Source: Rhizodiscina lignyota (Eukaryota; Ascomycota; Dothideomycetes; Aulographales; Rhizodiscinaceae). Taken from it: 64,000 nucleotides of DNA. The notes under the pieces are model-generated. The model made no database searches, was not told the origin of the DNA, and saw only the letters and a list, made by a program, of their open reading frames with translations. The stretch lies in NCBI GenBank assembly GCA_010015805.1, contig ML978127.1, positions 682,001 through 746,000 on the forward strand, read 5' to 3'. The position numbers and the translations under genes are program-made. Below, piece by piece: positions 1-11,863 of the stretch. The first letter of the stretch is position 1. Each line of letters begins with the position of its first letter.

Positions 1-304
1 CCTATACACATCTTCAATAACCAAGGATATTTAAGAGTGTCTTGACTGGAACAATCTCACGTAGAAGAGTGCGCTCTTGACTTTCTCCAATGATATCCAA
101 AGTAATGTTTAGATCTTTCATCGACTAAGGCATTTGCTAAACAATGGTCAACATGAACTAAACAATGCCGCCTTCCGGCCGTGATGCAGGAACGGCACTC
201 AGACGCAATCCCATTGCATGAGAGGACGGAAGTGCCCCCAAACAAAGACCTTGAACTCCATCGCTATGCTTTAAGCCCGAACCATGTACTCGTACCCCCG
301 TCCC

Positions 305-1310
305 TTACCACATATCATCCATTTCTGCCATGGCATCCATCTCATCAGCAAATTCGTCCTCCTGGACTCTACCTTGTTGTGCATCCGAAGTTGCGGCCCC
401 ATTGCCAAACAGGCTGCTGTGATGGGTTGTGCCAGCGTCCTTGTTTGCGCTTTCTGCGAGTAGGGCATCTAATTCGTCATCATCTGGCTGCTCTACGGGT
501 TCTGGACGTTCTGAGCTGGCGCCATTCGCCCCGATACGTCCTTCGCTGCCACTTTCAGCCCCACTGTCGCCTGCGGTTGAGCGAGAGGGGTTTTCTGGTT
601 GGGCCGTTTGTTTGTTTCCAGTAGGCTCCGATGCCGCTGTCTCAGAAGCAGCTGGGTTCATGTCGTCTCCCTGCTGCTCCTCATCCTCTTGTTCTGTGGC
701 CTGAACTTTCGGCTTGCCCTCGTCAATCCATTCCTTTCGCATCATCTGCATGCGTTTGGTGTGACCAAGCTTCTCAAGCATTGCAAGACCATCGGCGAAC
801 TTGGCGCGGGGGTACAGGTCATCGAGCCACAGCTGATACAGGCTAAGGAGTTTCTGCACATCTGAGAACTGTACACGTAGCATAGTTAGCTCCTGCTGAA
901 TGTGCCGCACAGGAAGAGTTGGATGGCTACCTCGTGGCCCTTGCCGCGGAATTTCAAGTTCTTTTTCGCCGTCTGTCGCAACTTGGATATGCCTTTATCG
1001 GAAAGAAGCCTGATGGGAATTGTGAGCGGCTCTTCTAAAATGTTTTGCACCGTTGCGGATTTGACACTTACCGCGTCTCATCAAGCTTCGCTACAGGTGC
1101 TCTTCGCTTTGTGACTGTGATTTCTTCATCTATACCCAGGCCGCCTGCGCTCTGGTTGAAAGATCCTGTTTGCCCTACAGAGTCTCTCGAAGTGCCGTTA
1201 TTTGTAGTCGTTGTAGTCGTATTGAAAACATCGTCCATGCTGGTGTCGTACGTGAAGAGATCGTCGAGGGCGTCATTCTCGCGACGTGGAGCGCTTTGTA
1301 CTTCGGCCAT
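305..1310 (-). CDS. csm3: Csm3/Swi3 (TIPIN) replication fork protection protein
   Basis: Subunit of the Tof1-Csm3 (Swi1-Swi3, Timeless-TIPIN) complex that stabilises stalled replication forks and supports the S-phase checkpoint and sister cohesion in the nucleus. I read three exons: 1310-1072, 1009-931 and 868-305, giving 293 aa, with introns of 62 bp (gtaagt...cag) and 62 bp (gtagcc...cag). The joined core carries the family signature: KLDETRLLSDKGI, then KFRGKGHE across intron 2, then SLYQLWLDDLYPRAKFAD and MRKEWIDEG. The first 60 residues are polar and Thr/Asn-rich. The C-terminal half is a low-complexity acidic tail ending in MDDMW. The start is the ATG at 1310, the only one upstream of the conserved block in frame. 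It is divergent from hpr1, with two ACGCGT boxes between them, which fits S-phase expression (inference). Family assignment is strong; the exact acceptor of intron 1 rests on conservation. Confidence 0.93.
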
Positions 1311-1421
1311 TTTTCCGTTGCCGACAAACGTAGAAGAGAAGGCTGGTAGAGCCTAAGGGGAATGAGATTTTCGGACTGGAGCAACTTTGGCATTTATCTT
1401 GTCGCGTGTCGCGACTGGAGG

Positions 1422-1427
1422 ACGCGT
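1422..1427. promoter_or_regulatory. ACGCGT (MCB-like) box upstream of csm3
   Basis: An ACGCGT hexamer, the core of the MluI cell-cycle box bound by MBF in yeasts, 112 bp upstream of the csm3 ATG. The motif is seen directly; its use here is inferred from the gene's replication role. Confidence 0.4.
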
Positions 1428-1677
1428 TCGTGATGCGCTAGCCGTATGCGGCTAAACCTTAATTGAACGACTATTATAGATCGCCAAGCCTCTCTGCAAG
1501 CACCCCTGCTTGCCTGTCCTTAACTTTTCTCAATAGGACAATGGAGCCGTAGAACAACACAACCTCTCGCATAAGGCTCTTCGCACTTTGTCCGCATACG
1601 ATCGCTGCCTCATCTCACTCCGGAGATCTAAAGCTGGCATTCGCAGGTCGCGATCTTTGGAGCCATATACTTTTCGG

Positions 1678-1683
1678 ACGCGT
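1678..1683. promoter_or_regulatory. ACGCGT (MCB-like) box upstream of hpr1
   Basis: Second ACGCGT hexamer of the csm3/hpr1 divergent promoter, about 78 bp upstream of the hpr1 ATG. Only the sequence match is observed. Confidence 0.35.
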
Positions 1684-1760
1684 CTTTAATCTACACCTTC
1701 GCTCCGCCCGTGTCACGCGCCAGGATTGACAAGCACATTTCGAAACGAGATCGAGCAGAC

Positions 1761-4075
1761 ATGGGCGCCATGGCGATGGCACCGTTCCTTCCGGAGGACA
1801 GCATGGTCGCTCGAATCGATGCTCTTTTAGAGCGGGCTCGCGTTTGGAAAGCGTCATCCTCAGTAGATCTTCCGCTACCTGTTCTGGAGTTCTCCGGCGC
1901 AAAAGGTCTTCCTCTTGAGGATCCCAAGGTTAGCGCACAAGTGCACAATGGGTGCGTTGAAGTTGCCGCACGACAGGTCTTCCAAAGAATTGCGGTATTT
2001 CACCCTTCTGGCCTGATACATTGGACAAAACCTGACATTTCAAAAGGCTTCCGCTGATATACATGACCCTGCGTTCGCTGATGTTTGGAACCTGTTCGAC
2101 ATTGTGAACATTTGTGGCGATCATGGTACGGTTACCTGCTGTATTGTCATATCACATCTACTGATGATGCTAATTGGAACAGGGCAATGTGATTCTGTTC
2201 TCGTCTGGCAACTGATTGAAGAGCTCTTGGAAGTCGAGAGCATCGATGGTTGCCGGATCGCCTTCGACTATCTCGATTCGCGCAGAGAACGCTTGACCGC
2301 AGTATGCTCACCTTACTCAAAGAATTGGGAGCAGGTACTAACCTCTTTTAAGAAAAACTTCAAGGCCAAGCAGTTGATCATTCTTCGATCTTGCAACGAG
2401 TTGCTCCGCCGGCTTTCGCGTGCAGAAGATACCGTTTTTTGTGGGCGGGTATACATCTTCCTTTTCCAAAGCTTTCCTCTCGGTGACAAAAGCTCCGTCA
2501 ATCTTCGAGGAGAGTTTCACACGGAGAATGTCACGACCTTCGAGGAGGAGCCTCCTGCCGCTTCTAACAATGAAGTCAAGTCGGACGAAAACGAACCGCA
2601 AGATACCTTGATGGCAGACTCCGATAAACCTGCGACTGCAGACACCGTTACTATTACCATTTCTGATGGAGACAAGACATCTACTGAGAGTGCCAAGGAA
2701 GAAATGAAAGAAGTCACTAGTGAACAACTCTACCCAATTTTCTGGACACTGCAAAAGGCATTCTCAAACCCGCCGAGGATCTTCAGTGACGAGAATTTAT
2801 CGGAGTTCAAGTCCGGGCTTGACGCGACGCTTGCGATGTTCAAAAAGGTACCCAGAGTGATCCAAGCGACATCGTCCGACGAGAAGAGAGGCGTGAAGCG
2901 CAAGGCCGGTGAAGCTTTCGATGAGATCGCCGGCGCATACAACCCCAAATATCTCACCAGTCGAGAATTGTTCACTTTGGAGGTACGTTTTTTTCTTCTC
3001 AATGAACTTTATGGCTGCTAATGCAACGGTAGTTGAGCGATCTTGCCTTCCAAAGACATATCCTCGTCCAAGCCCTGATTCTTCTCGACTTCCTCCTTTC
3101 ACTATCCGAGAAAGCCAAGGAGGATACTACCAATCTGACCATCCAGAAAGCCCTGCAATATCCATTCACTCTTAGTGAACAGGACGTACGTGATTAAAGA
3201 TATTCAGTCTTTGGGGTCGCAGCTAACGATACTTATAGGCGGATTGGGCAACAAAGATGCGCACTGCCATTGCGGGCTATTTACAGGATGGTCCGGAAGG
3301 CAAGTTCTACTATCGTATGGTGGATACAGTCCTTTCGCGGGACCAGAACTGGGTTCGTTGGAAGATGGAGAACTGCCCACCAATCTCAAAGCCTCCGGTG
3401 GTGGCACAAGAGTTTGTTACAGCCAAGGTAGAGGCCCGCAAAGCCTTCAGCGTCCCTCGAAAACGCTCAGCACCCATGGGAACTCTTGACCTAGCTTTCC
3501 TTGCGAACAATGCAAAAGTGTCATCACTTCAAGGCCTTGAGAAGTCAGAACGGTAAGACAGACTCCATGAAGCCCCTTCCATTGCTCATGTCCCTGCCTC
3601 GCTTCAGAATAATATATGCGTTATAGTATCTTGGCGTAGTCGGGTATTTGGGCTGCTCTCGGCATGCTACATCAATGATCTTCCTGGAAATTACTAATAC
3701 TTTCGATGCAGGTACAATATACCAACGACGGAATCTGTACTTAGAGACATTGACACCGACGTTCTCGATCTCGACATGGCAACAACGGATGACGAAAAGA
3801 ATTTGTTGGAACATGCTATGCAGAACAAAACTTGGCGGCTACTTCGTTGCATGGCAAAGGAGAAATTACGGTTGTTCAACTCAGCGGACGATGGCAAAAA
3901 CATGAAAGTGTTCTTGGAGAATGAGGGCCAATCAGCTTCGGATACCCTAGTAGAGGGAGGGGAGGTTATGCCCGCGACAGATGGGACAGAGCACATGGCA
4001 ACAGATGATCATCCTGAGTCTGTCCTGGAACCACCGTTGCAAACGGAGGAAGCTGAAACATCGGCGACAAAATAG
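1761..4075 (+). CDS. hpr1: THO complex subunit 1 (Hpr1/THOC1)
   Basis: Component of the THO/TREX complex, which couples transcription elongation to mRNP assembly and nuclear mRNA export and limits R-loops. Six exons: 1761-1994, 2047-2125, 2183-2982, 3033-3185, 3239-3552 and 3712-4075, giving 647 aa with all phases consistent. Introns are 50-159 bp, the second with a clear gctaat branch site. Family blocks are visible: VWQLIEELLEVESIDGCR, then KAKQLIILRSCNELLRRLSR and CGRVYIFLFQSFPLGDKSS, then the C-terminal WVRWKMENCPP region. An acidic insert sits around residues 245-310, and the tail after residue 600 is acidic and unstructured. I chose the ATG at 1761 because the upstream in-frame start is a GTG. 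Nearby ATGs at 1770 and 1776 are alternatives. Divergent from csm3. Confidence 0.93.
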
Positions 4076-7000
4076 TCTATACCTCGACAAATAACATGCG
4101 AAGGTCCTCTACACCCCACGACCAAATGAACGTGGCGAGAAAGCGATAAACGATAAAGCCTCAACTGACTTAGCTTCAGCTCGAGCCGACCTGTAACTCG
4201 ACAGCCGTTGGAGGAGAAATGTACCTTCCTCAAATTCAGCTAGATCAACGAGACAGCCAATTCGGCCACAATGCGATTCTGGGCAGTTACATGCTGCAGT
4301 GGATGATTTCGCTCATCCGGTTTAATATTGCAACAACTTTCGTCCGTGCAACCGAGAAAATCTCAAGTTTGTATCGTGACGATCAGCTTCTCGAATGTGG
4401 ATCCCCTTGCAAGGAAGAACACCTTGCCCCTACTGGAGAGAAATATAGCGCCACATTTTGCACGCTGTCAGAGGGAGCATTTGCTAAACGGCTATCGCTG
4501 GAGACCATCGTTTCCGGCATCTACATCCTTGTCGACACGATGGCATCCGCCACTTTCAAGTGCAGATCGCATGTGCAACAAAGCTGGCCGACCGTTGCGC
4601 TCCTTCAGCCTTGCCGAGATCGAGGCGAGATGATATTTCCCAACTATTTGGATCTCATCAGAACGGAGTGGTGACCTTCATCGAGTTGTTTTCGGTTGTA
4701 ATTGAGCCTAGCAAACCGAAATTGCGGGTGTGTGATAGTCGCCGGGATTCCTCTTACCGCGCCGCAATTCTGGTCGAACGCAGAGTACGTGCCACTTTCA
4801 GAATAGGGAACGAGTCACCCCATCGTTTAAAAGACGATGTCGCATCATCAAGCTGCGATGTTCCTTTCATCCCGTGCTCGGACAAGCCTCGGAAGTTCAT
4901 TGACTTGGTCACAAGCTGTTCTGCAGATGTTCTTGGGGGATTCGAAAACTCGAAACCACCATCGCATCAAACGCTAGTGATGCACCCGACACCCCTCCTG
5001 CCGCCTGCATGTGAGCGGTTTTTGTCTTGGCGCGGCCGCCGTCGACGATAGCTTGTGCTGCAGGGACTACGATACGGCTACAGGCTGTGGCTGTACGTGT
5101 AGATCCGAACCGTTAGGACCCACTCCCACTGTCACTTCGATGTCGCTTGCAATAATAGTGCCTCTGGTTTACTTATCGAAGATTTTTGTCATGTAACATT
5201 ACTAAGTCAAGGAACCTTTCTTTCTCCCCGAATAGACAGCGCATAAACCAACTCAACCCCTTCTACTCCATACCTCGTAGCATTAATCGAGTTGACCGGC
5301 ATCGACGGCCAGCTGTAGCAGACTTGGTCAGATTCGACATTTTAAGTACTCCTTAGCTTTGCCGCGGGTGGAAGTCAAGCTCCCTAGCATCCTATTGGCT
5401 CTCTCCTTTCACAGCTCCATTGCGTGCATCGTCACCCCTTGTCGGGGATCTCCAGCATTGCTGCCAGGAAGGCACTGCTTTACAAGCTGCGAGGATGACT
5501 ACGACAAGTGCATGCGTGCCCAATTACAATGAATGCTCCCCTCTCGAGCTGCCTGTTGTGCCATGATTCACGTCTCGGTTCGTTGGATACGATGGAGAAG
5601 TCGCTGACAGTTCAACGTTGGCAGACCTAGGTACCAAATGCCGTAGCGCATCTCCACCTCGACGATGCAATCTCGCGTTCGCCTTCGCCCGCCGCAGTGC
5701 GCTCGTCTCATGTCTATCGTCCGACGGCCAGTCACTGACCGTTCCAGCAGCAACATGTCCGTGGCACCCACGTGCATCCAGCTTCTAGAAGCGCACTGCT
5801 CCCCATTCCGGTGCGGGCCGAGGTGGAATGGCGGTAGCTTCTCGATCTCCCATCCTTTGACGCTGCACGTCAAGTCTACTGCATTTCGCCCCATTCGAAG
5901 TGGCTGGCGGGCAATTATAGCCTACAGCTGTAGCCCCGGCTGTACTGTTCCTGCAAGTGTGCATACTTTCCTACACGGTTCTCATGCATGTTGCGTAAGC
6001 TTGCTATTACGCCGTTCTATGGACCTCTTAGTTCGTCTCGTGAATAACTTGAGCGGAGCGGCTCCTTTCACACAGGTTTTGGCTACCAAAGACACCTCAT
6101 GAGCAGATGGTCCATTTTTGGCAGATTTGAATTTGCCTACAGTAGTACTGCTTGAAACGGGCCTTTTAATATACAACGTGGATGAAGCAGGCAGGTCGAG
6201 AAGGCGGGGGCGCCAGGAACGGGGTGTCAGAACGTACAAGGGCAGATCCTTTGCTGTCTGAGCGCAGCTTGGCGGCGAGTAGCGACAGGCATTACTCGTC
6301 CATGAGACTCCATGTCAATCCATCCTTCCCGCTGACAACGCCCCGCCGGCATATCGCCGCACACCTGCAATAACCTGGCCACTCTGAACCACCAACGTCG
6401 TACCTAACCTACGGCTCGCCAATCGCGCTCACTCCCGTTGGCCTCATGTCGCTAGCAATGGGTCAGGCGTCATCGTCGGCAAGCCTGCCATCGTCGCCCA
6501 TGGCCGCCGTGGTCGGTGCTTGTGAACCAGGCTCCTTCGACGAGCCCATCTCAATGTATCCTTGACCTTCATCGGTCAACCGATCTTCTGAGGACTTACT
6601 CACAACATGGATATCCATTTGTCAATCCGTGCCCCAGTTTCGGTGTCGCCAACCTGTTCCACATCTTAGGCCAGAAGTCGCAAGACCGACCATCCCTGAA
6701 GAGTTCCTGTGGCCGTTCGTCCGCCACCTACAATGGGCGTAGTCAGGTCAGTATAGTGCAACAACCCGTCCTTGATCCTCGAAGACATCAGAAAGTTTTA
6801 TCCAAGCCCTACGCAAATCTCGGAATCTCCTGTGTCGAGGCGGGTCGGCTCTGGAAAAATTTGTGCTCATTTCGTCAAGATTGAGATTTATACTAGCCCC
6901 GGCCCACATCGAACATCTCATCCTTTCCCGCGCCAATTATGACAGCCACAGAACTTCTTTTACCTCCCACCATTTGCACTTTTTAGGTTCTTTTGAAATG

Positions 7001-7670
7001 TCAATTTGACACTTTTGGGGGGTTGCTGTTGACATTTTCGTTCTCGATTACCTTTAGCGGTCTTCTCTTGCGATATTCGTCTCGACGTTGAGGCATCCGC
7101 AATTACATTGGTCGGCTGTTCCTCCAATACTTAGATACCCTGTTTTACCCTGCTGATCCAAGCAATCTTCCCCAAATTGGCATCGGGAAGTACGGAATTG
7201 CACATTTATCAAGAGTCCTGTTTTCTCCAGTTCAAACGGACGCAACTCTTCTGCTCCCTTTTCTGGGCAGCTCCGGAGCTGTTCTGTGCCTCACCTGACC
7301 CCTCGCGCTCGCTCACATGCAATCTCCCCGCACGTCCACTCCCTGGACACACTCTTAGACAAACTCGGCATCTGTTTGACATTTCCATCTCGCGGTGGAG
7401 AAAAACACTTGCGTTAGCGCAGCTGCAACTACCACGCCCACTTTTGGCCTCAATTCTGTCACTACTTCCCGCCTTCCGTCGACTTGTCACATCCGTTCTT
7501 TTAGTGGTGTCCGTGACAGGCTATCATCTCACTATTCCTTCTAGTACCCATCGTAAGCCAAATCCCAGCCTATTGCTCACTGAACCTGCTGATCCTGGAG
7601 AACACAGGGATCTCGGAATATTTCTATCGCTTATATCGCTGCTAAATGCAGCGCCTACTTTGAGACTCAA
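4076..7670. other. 3.6 kb gene-poor region upstream of the homeobox gene
   Basis: No recognisable gene. Open frames at 4219-4674 (151 codons), 4560-5051 (163 codons) and 5665-6102 (145 codons) overlap each other or lack any family resemblance, and I could not join them into a sensible spliced protein. The last 700-1200 bp are pyrimidine-rich and probably promoter plus long 5' leader of the homeobox gene, with short upstream ATG frames. Long upstream regions are common for fungal developmental regulators; that is inference here. Confidence 0.5.
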
Positions 7671-9571
7671 ATGGTCGACCAAACTCAATTCATCCCACTT
7701 TCACCGCCATCCTCTCCGCGGATGTCTGGTACGGATCATCCAGATTGGCGAGACCATCAATCTAAACTGGACGAGATCATTGCGGATACCTCTAAAAACA
7801 ATATGGCACTGGTTGACAGCAGCATGCCTGGTCTTGCCCTCGATATGCAACGGCATCCGATGCTCCGCTCTCACAAGACTTTCCCCAATTCTCTAAGGAG
7901 CTCAGGTGTACCCTTTCAAAAACCGCATACACCAGACAATAGTACTGGGCCTTCGCCAAACCTACAGGCAGAGAATGGAGGAGTTGCCAATATTGGGAAT
8001 GTGCTAGCGACAGAGTTACCAACGGTCTCGTTTGGTGGATCTGCTCCTGCGAGTCCAATCTCCAATTTGACGCCACCTTCTGACAAGCAAGAGCATCCAG
8101 ATGAAAGTCAGGATCTTAACGGCCTTGACGTATCTGCCGATAGCGCTGAAGAAGATGAGTTCGGGGAGAATGGGAGGCCCTTGACAGCTGCAGAGCTGCG
8201 CGCACAGAAGCGGAAGATGAAGAGGTTCAGGCACGTCCTCCAGGCCATCTCTCTTTACATCCGACTAACAACGGCGGTAATAGACTCACACACAATCAAA
8301 CACGGTTCCTCATGAGCGAATTCGCTCGCCAAGCGCATCCTGACGCTGCGCATCGCGAGAGGCTCTCCCGCGAAATTCCAGGACTCAGCCCTCGGCAGGT
8401 CCAGGTCTGGTTTCAAAATCGGTAAGAAAGAAATTGCTGCCTACATTTGTTTCACAAAACATTTACTAAGCCTGGCAACTAGTCGCGCAAAGCTGAAGCG
8501 ACTAACGAGCGACGATCGAGAGCGAATGATGAGGTCGAGGGCTCTGCCAGAGGATTTCGACATGACACAAGCCCTCCACTCTCCATTCGGTTCGGCCGCA
8601 CACACGATGGGCACTCCCTTGACGTCACCGAATAATTACACACATGCGTTTCCAGAAGGCAATATGATACGCCCATTAAACTTGGAAGGGCTGCGACGAA
8701 ACTCGGAAACTGCTCACATGTCTCCCACCGGCATCACCCCAGCTTTTGGCAGTTTCAACTTTACACCACCACAGTCTGTCGCAGAAACCCTCTCGCCGTC
8801 CTCCACCCATGGAGAAAGTTCCGCATACAATTACACACCTGTCGAGCATGGCAGTCCGCGCCGCAACCATCCGTTCGGCTCCTTCGGCTCGTCCTCGCCC
8901 TATGCCTCACACCCCCACTACCCTCGCCTGCAGTTACAGGACCGTCTGGGACGCTCGCGATCCGAATCTCTTTCATCGCCACTGCGGACAAGTGTCTCCT
9001 ATGCTGGGAGGAACCCACACAGCCTGTCTGAAGAGACCCCACTCAACAGCCCCTCAATGAGCGTAGCTCCCTTACATGCTTCGCAAAGAAGTGACAGCAA
9101 TGCGGTTCCGTATGGGCTTGGCTACAACTGTACGTTTCACACCTGCCAACCTTTTAGTGACATCGCTAACACCCTACGCCAGACCCTAGCATTCCTGGTT
9201 TTCAGGCGGCTTCGCGAATGCGATCATACTCTGCCGGGATACCTCGTCGGATTGATCTAAATGGTCATACATACCGTCATTCCAACCGTCCGTCACTCTC
9301 TTCTGCGGTCACTGCAGCTCCCCAAACAGCCACGTTTCCAAATTATGCCTCCTCTCCGCTCGCACCACCGCACAGCTACGCTCCTCTAATGAGCGCACCG
9401 CACCACGTTACCAGCTTCCAGCAGTCTTACCTCAGGCCTCAAACTTCTTGTGCAAGTGCAACCAGCGGAAGCTTCCCTAACGTGGTTATTAGTGGCGTGG
9501 ACCCAGTCGAGAGCAGCATTGCAACTTCTGGACCGCCTACCGGGTTGGGTATCCACACAGATTACGAATGA
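7671..9571 (+). CDS. Homeobox transcription factor
   Basis: Sequence-specific nuclear DNA-binding protein. Four exons: 7671-8230, 8284-8421, 8483-9129 and 9183-9571, giving 577 aa. The homeodomain lies at about residues 180-245 and spans three exons. Helix 1 includes THNQTRFLMSEFARQ, and the recognition helix reads RQVQVWFQNRRAKLKRL, with the invariant W, F, N and R. Immediately N-terminal is a basic stretch, RAQKRKMKR. Outside the domain the protein is Ser/Pro-rich and disordered, with a conserved-looking block after the domain (LTSPNNY, MSPTGITPAFGS). It resembles the Pezizomycotina family annotated RfeB/PAH-like; family members influence conidiation and hyphal development, and I do not assign a symbol. 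Intron 1 begins with GC rather than GT (CAG|GCACGT), inside the homeodomain. The start ATG follows a long leader. Confidence 0.92.
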
Positions 9572-10586
9572 ACGACAAATTTAAAAACAAGTCCGAGTTT
9601 ACGGCTCCATGATTGTACGAGGAATGGTGGAATTCAAAAGTTGGATATGGGTTGGTTTGGGCACAGCGTGGGACAAGCAAGACGCTCTGGAGCGCCTGCT
9701 GATGCAATTTCACTCGCCGCTCTTTATGTTTGCTCAAGTATGCTGTGCATATTATGGGACAGCTGCGTATGTCTGTAATCGTTCTTGCGTCTACGTTCAC
9801 AATTATCTGCGTCTCATTCTCTTTTTTGCTTGAAATCATCATGACAGATTGTCGACTGCTTTTTTGGACGTTCCCGCAAATCGGATTCTCGGCATCGTCT
9901 TTCCGTTTAAATTTCCGCGATCTCAACGGCACCAGGGTGGAACGGGCGGTTTCACGGATCTCCGCTGGCTCGGCAGATCAGAGACGTGCGCAGAACTGCG
10001 AGATGAGGCTTGCGGTCGAGGAAGCCGAGATTTCGGATCTGCAGGCGCAAATGAAGAGAGTGTGGTCGAAATGAAGGACCGAGGAGGTTGGTCGGAAAGT
10101 TTGGCATCGGAAGAGAGAGGAAGGATAACCGCAGGGCTGACCTCATCAGCTTCCGACGATGATATGATACCCCCTTTTTTACTTCGTGTATATTGTAGCG
10201 ACTAGCAATACATAAAGCCTTCTACGGCTGTTTTGGAGACAGCAGGCCCCTGGCTCGTGTTCGCCCACGCTAAATAGTAACACTGCGTGCAAGCACGTAA
10301 CGTTGCCTGTGCCGCGTTCTCTATATCCATCCATGACATCTCCTCTGGTACGGCAGTGAGACGGCCATTCACGGAGGCAGTCGGCATCTCCCAAAAGCTC
10401 TTAACCACTCATCGTGTTGGAACAGGCTAGGCTTGTCAACACATTTCTTTGTACGCCAGATACCTGATACCACTGTTAGCTGCGGTGACAAAAAAACATC
10501 CCGTAGCGAACGAGGAAAGATATGGGGAAGAAGAAAGAATGGCTCACCACCAATGCCTTGACAATTGCTTTATCCCCCCTCTATGC
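9572..10586. other. Intergenic, 1.0 kb
   Basis: 3' flanks of the homeobox gene and of the minus-strand micro-membrane protein gene. Open frames here (for example 9849-10205 plus, 10202-10408 minus) are short, overlap in several phases and show no family signature. Confidence 0.5.
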
Positions 10587-10835
10587 TTAGTTCAATGGAG
10601 CTATTCGACCCCTTCTGAGCTGCAGGTAGGCCACAACAATGCCAGCCAGAGTCAGGACGACAGCGAGGACTCCGAAGATAATGTTAAGCTCCGTTGACAT
10701 ATCCATGTCATTGCTATTCGTCGAGTTGCTCGGTGTAGGCGAGAGGGTCGCAGGGCTTGTGTACCTCTGTACAGTTGTCGTCGAGATGTTGTAATGGGCA
10801 AGGCTGTCGCCGGAACGTGTCGTAAAGGGGGCCAT
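10587..10835 (-). CDS. Small single-pass membrane protein
   Basis: An 82-aa protein read from the ATG at 10835; the frame stays open upstream to 10958, but those extra 41 residues look like leader. The first 50 residues are Ser/Thr/Asn-rich with several N-x-S/T sequons. A single hydrophobic helix follows (about residues 51-73, ending AVVLTLAGIVVAYLQLRR) and then a short basic tail. The pattern suggests a type I or tail-anchored topology, with the polar side outside or luminal. No known domain. It closely resembles the helix of the small protein at 55844-56125 in this window (AVVL-x-L-x3-VVAYLQ-x-R). Function unknown. Single exon, isolated, with the Zn-finger gene more than 1 kb upstream. Confidence 0.45.
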   Translation of the reverse strand: MAPFTTRSGDSLAHYNISTTTVQRYTSPATLSPTPSNSTNSNDMDMSTELNIIFGVLAVVLTLAGIVVAYLQLRRGRIAPLN

Positions 10836-11863
10836 AGCAGGTACGAAGCTTGTGGAAACTGACAAGGTGCAATTTAAAGCAATTCGACGAGCTCTAGAGC
10901 ACAAAGATATTGTGAGGCATTGGGGACGCGAACATCTTCGCACTATATATCTCCTCACCGGCCATGGCAGTGCAGTGACTCTGACGGCAACGCTTCAAGT
11001 CTGACGGCGACGCTTCAAAGGTTGACAGCAATGGAGCCAGGGACTCAGCGGCAAAGACGAAAGGCAGCGTAGATGTGAGATGGGTAGCAAGCAAATGTTT
11101 ACTACTTACTTCCGAGGCGACTGATGCGCTGCCATTCTCTACAGCTTCCATCTCTAGTCCGACGCGGAATGATCGTCAGCAAACCGAGACAGGGCATTCG
11201 CACCAGCAGTCGCGAGAGGAACAAGAGGAGTATAAGGCACGCGTAATACCCCCAGCGCTCATAAGGCTACGGCAGCGCATGTCTAAATCTTGGAGGAAGG
11301 GTGCTAACTAGTGATACCAGGAGCGGCTTCAAGAAGCGTACACGAACAAAGGGCAGCGCAGATGGAGCGCCGAAAGGAACGAGGCTGCACATGATCTCCA
11401 CACTGCCGCTCGCGCGTGTAAGTGTGGAAATATCGACATTGGAAAGCGGCGGCGAAGAGCGGAAAGGGGAGGAGAGCTGGCAGCGCACGGAGGCAGTGCA
11501 AGGGCAGCGAGCGTAAAGCCGGTGCCTAGGCTGTCCAATCAATCAGAAGGTGGGCCACTCTGGTTCCAACCCTCGCTGTCACTGATGAGTGAGCTGCGCC
11601 TCTCCCAAAATCGGCTTCTATCTCGCTCTCTCTTCCGCTACGCTGCCTGCTGCACTGCCGCTGCCCTGATATTCGGTGACCATGCACCTCTACAGTGGCT
11701 TCCATCATATAATGGAGCGAGCCGTGAAGTTCTGGTCCTCAAGGTTCGGAACCCCTCCAGGCGAACCACCAGACACGGCAACCATCATGCGCACCTAAAT
11801 TGCTGCGAGGACGTGTGTATATGCGGAAACAAAGTCTCTGGAAAATCATTGGATGCTGCTATC
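10836..11863. other. Intergenic, 1.0 kb, with a short tandem repeat
   Basis: Promoters of the diverging micro-membrane protein gene and the zinc-finger gene. A 20 bp unit (tctgacggc-a/g-acgcttcaa) is repeated twice in tandem at 10980-11019. Open frames on both strands near 11300-11540 are mutual shadows without family likeness. Confidence 0.5.

Larger units (their letters stand above)
1311..1760. promoter_or_regulatory. Divergent csm3/hpr1 intergenic promoter
   Basis: A 450 bp gap between two divergent start codons, so it must hold both promoters. It contains two ACGCGT hexamers (1422-1427 and 1678-1683) and no obvious TATA box. No ORF here looks coding. Confidence 0.6.

Noticed and set aside
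1710-2057. Frame opening at 1710 as the start of hpr1
   Set aside because: It begins with GTG; the first ATG in frame is at 1761, and the frame runs into intron 1.
7177-7896. 239-codon plus-strand frame over the homeobox start
   Set aside because: Out of frame with the homeobox exon, Leu/Ser-rich without family likeness; a shadow of the leader and exon 1.
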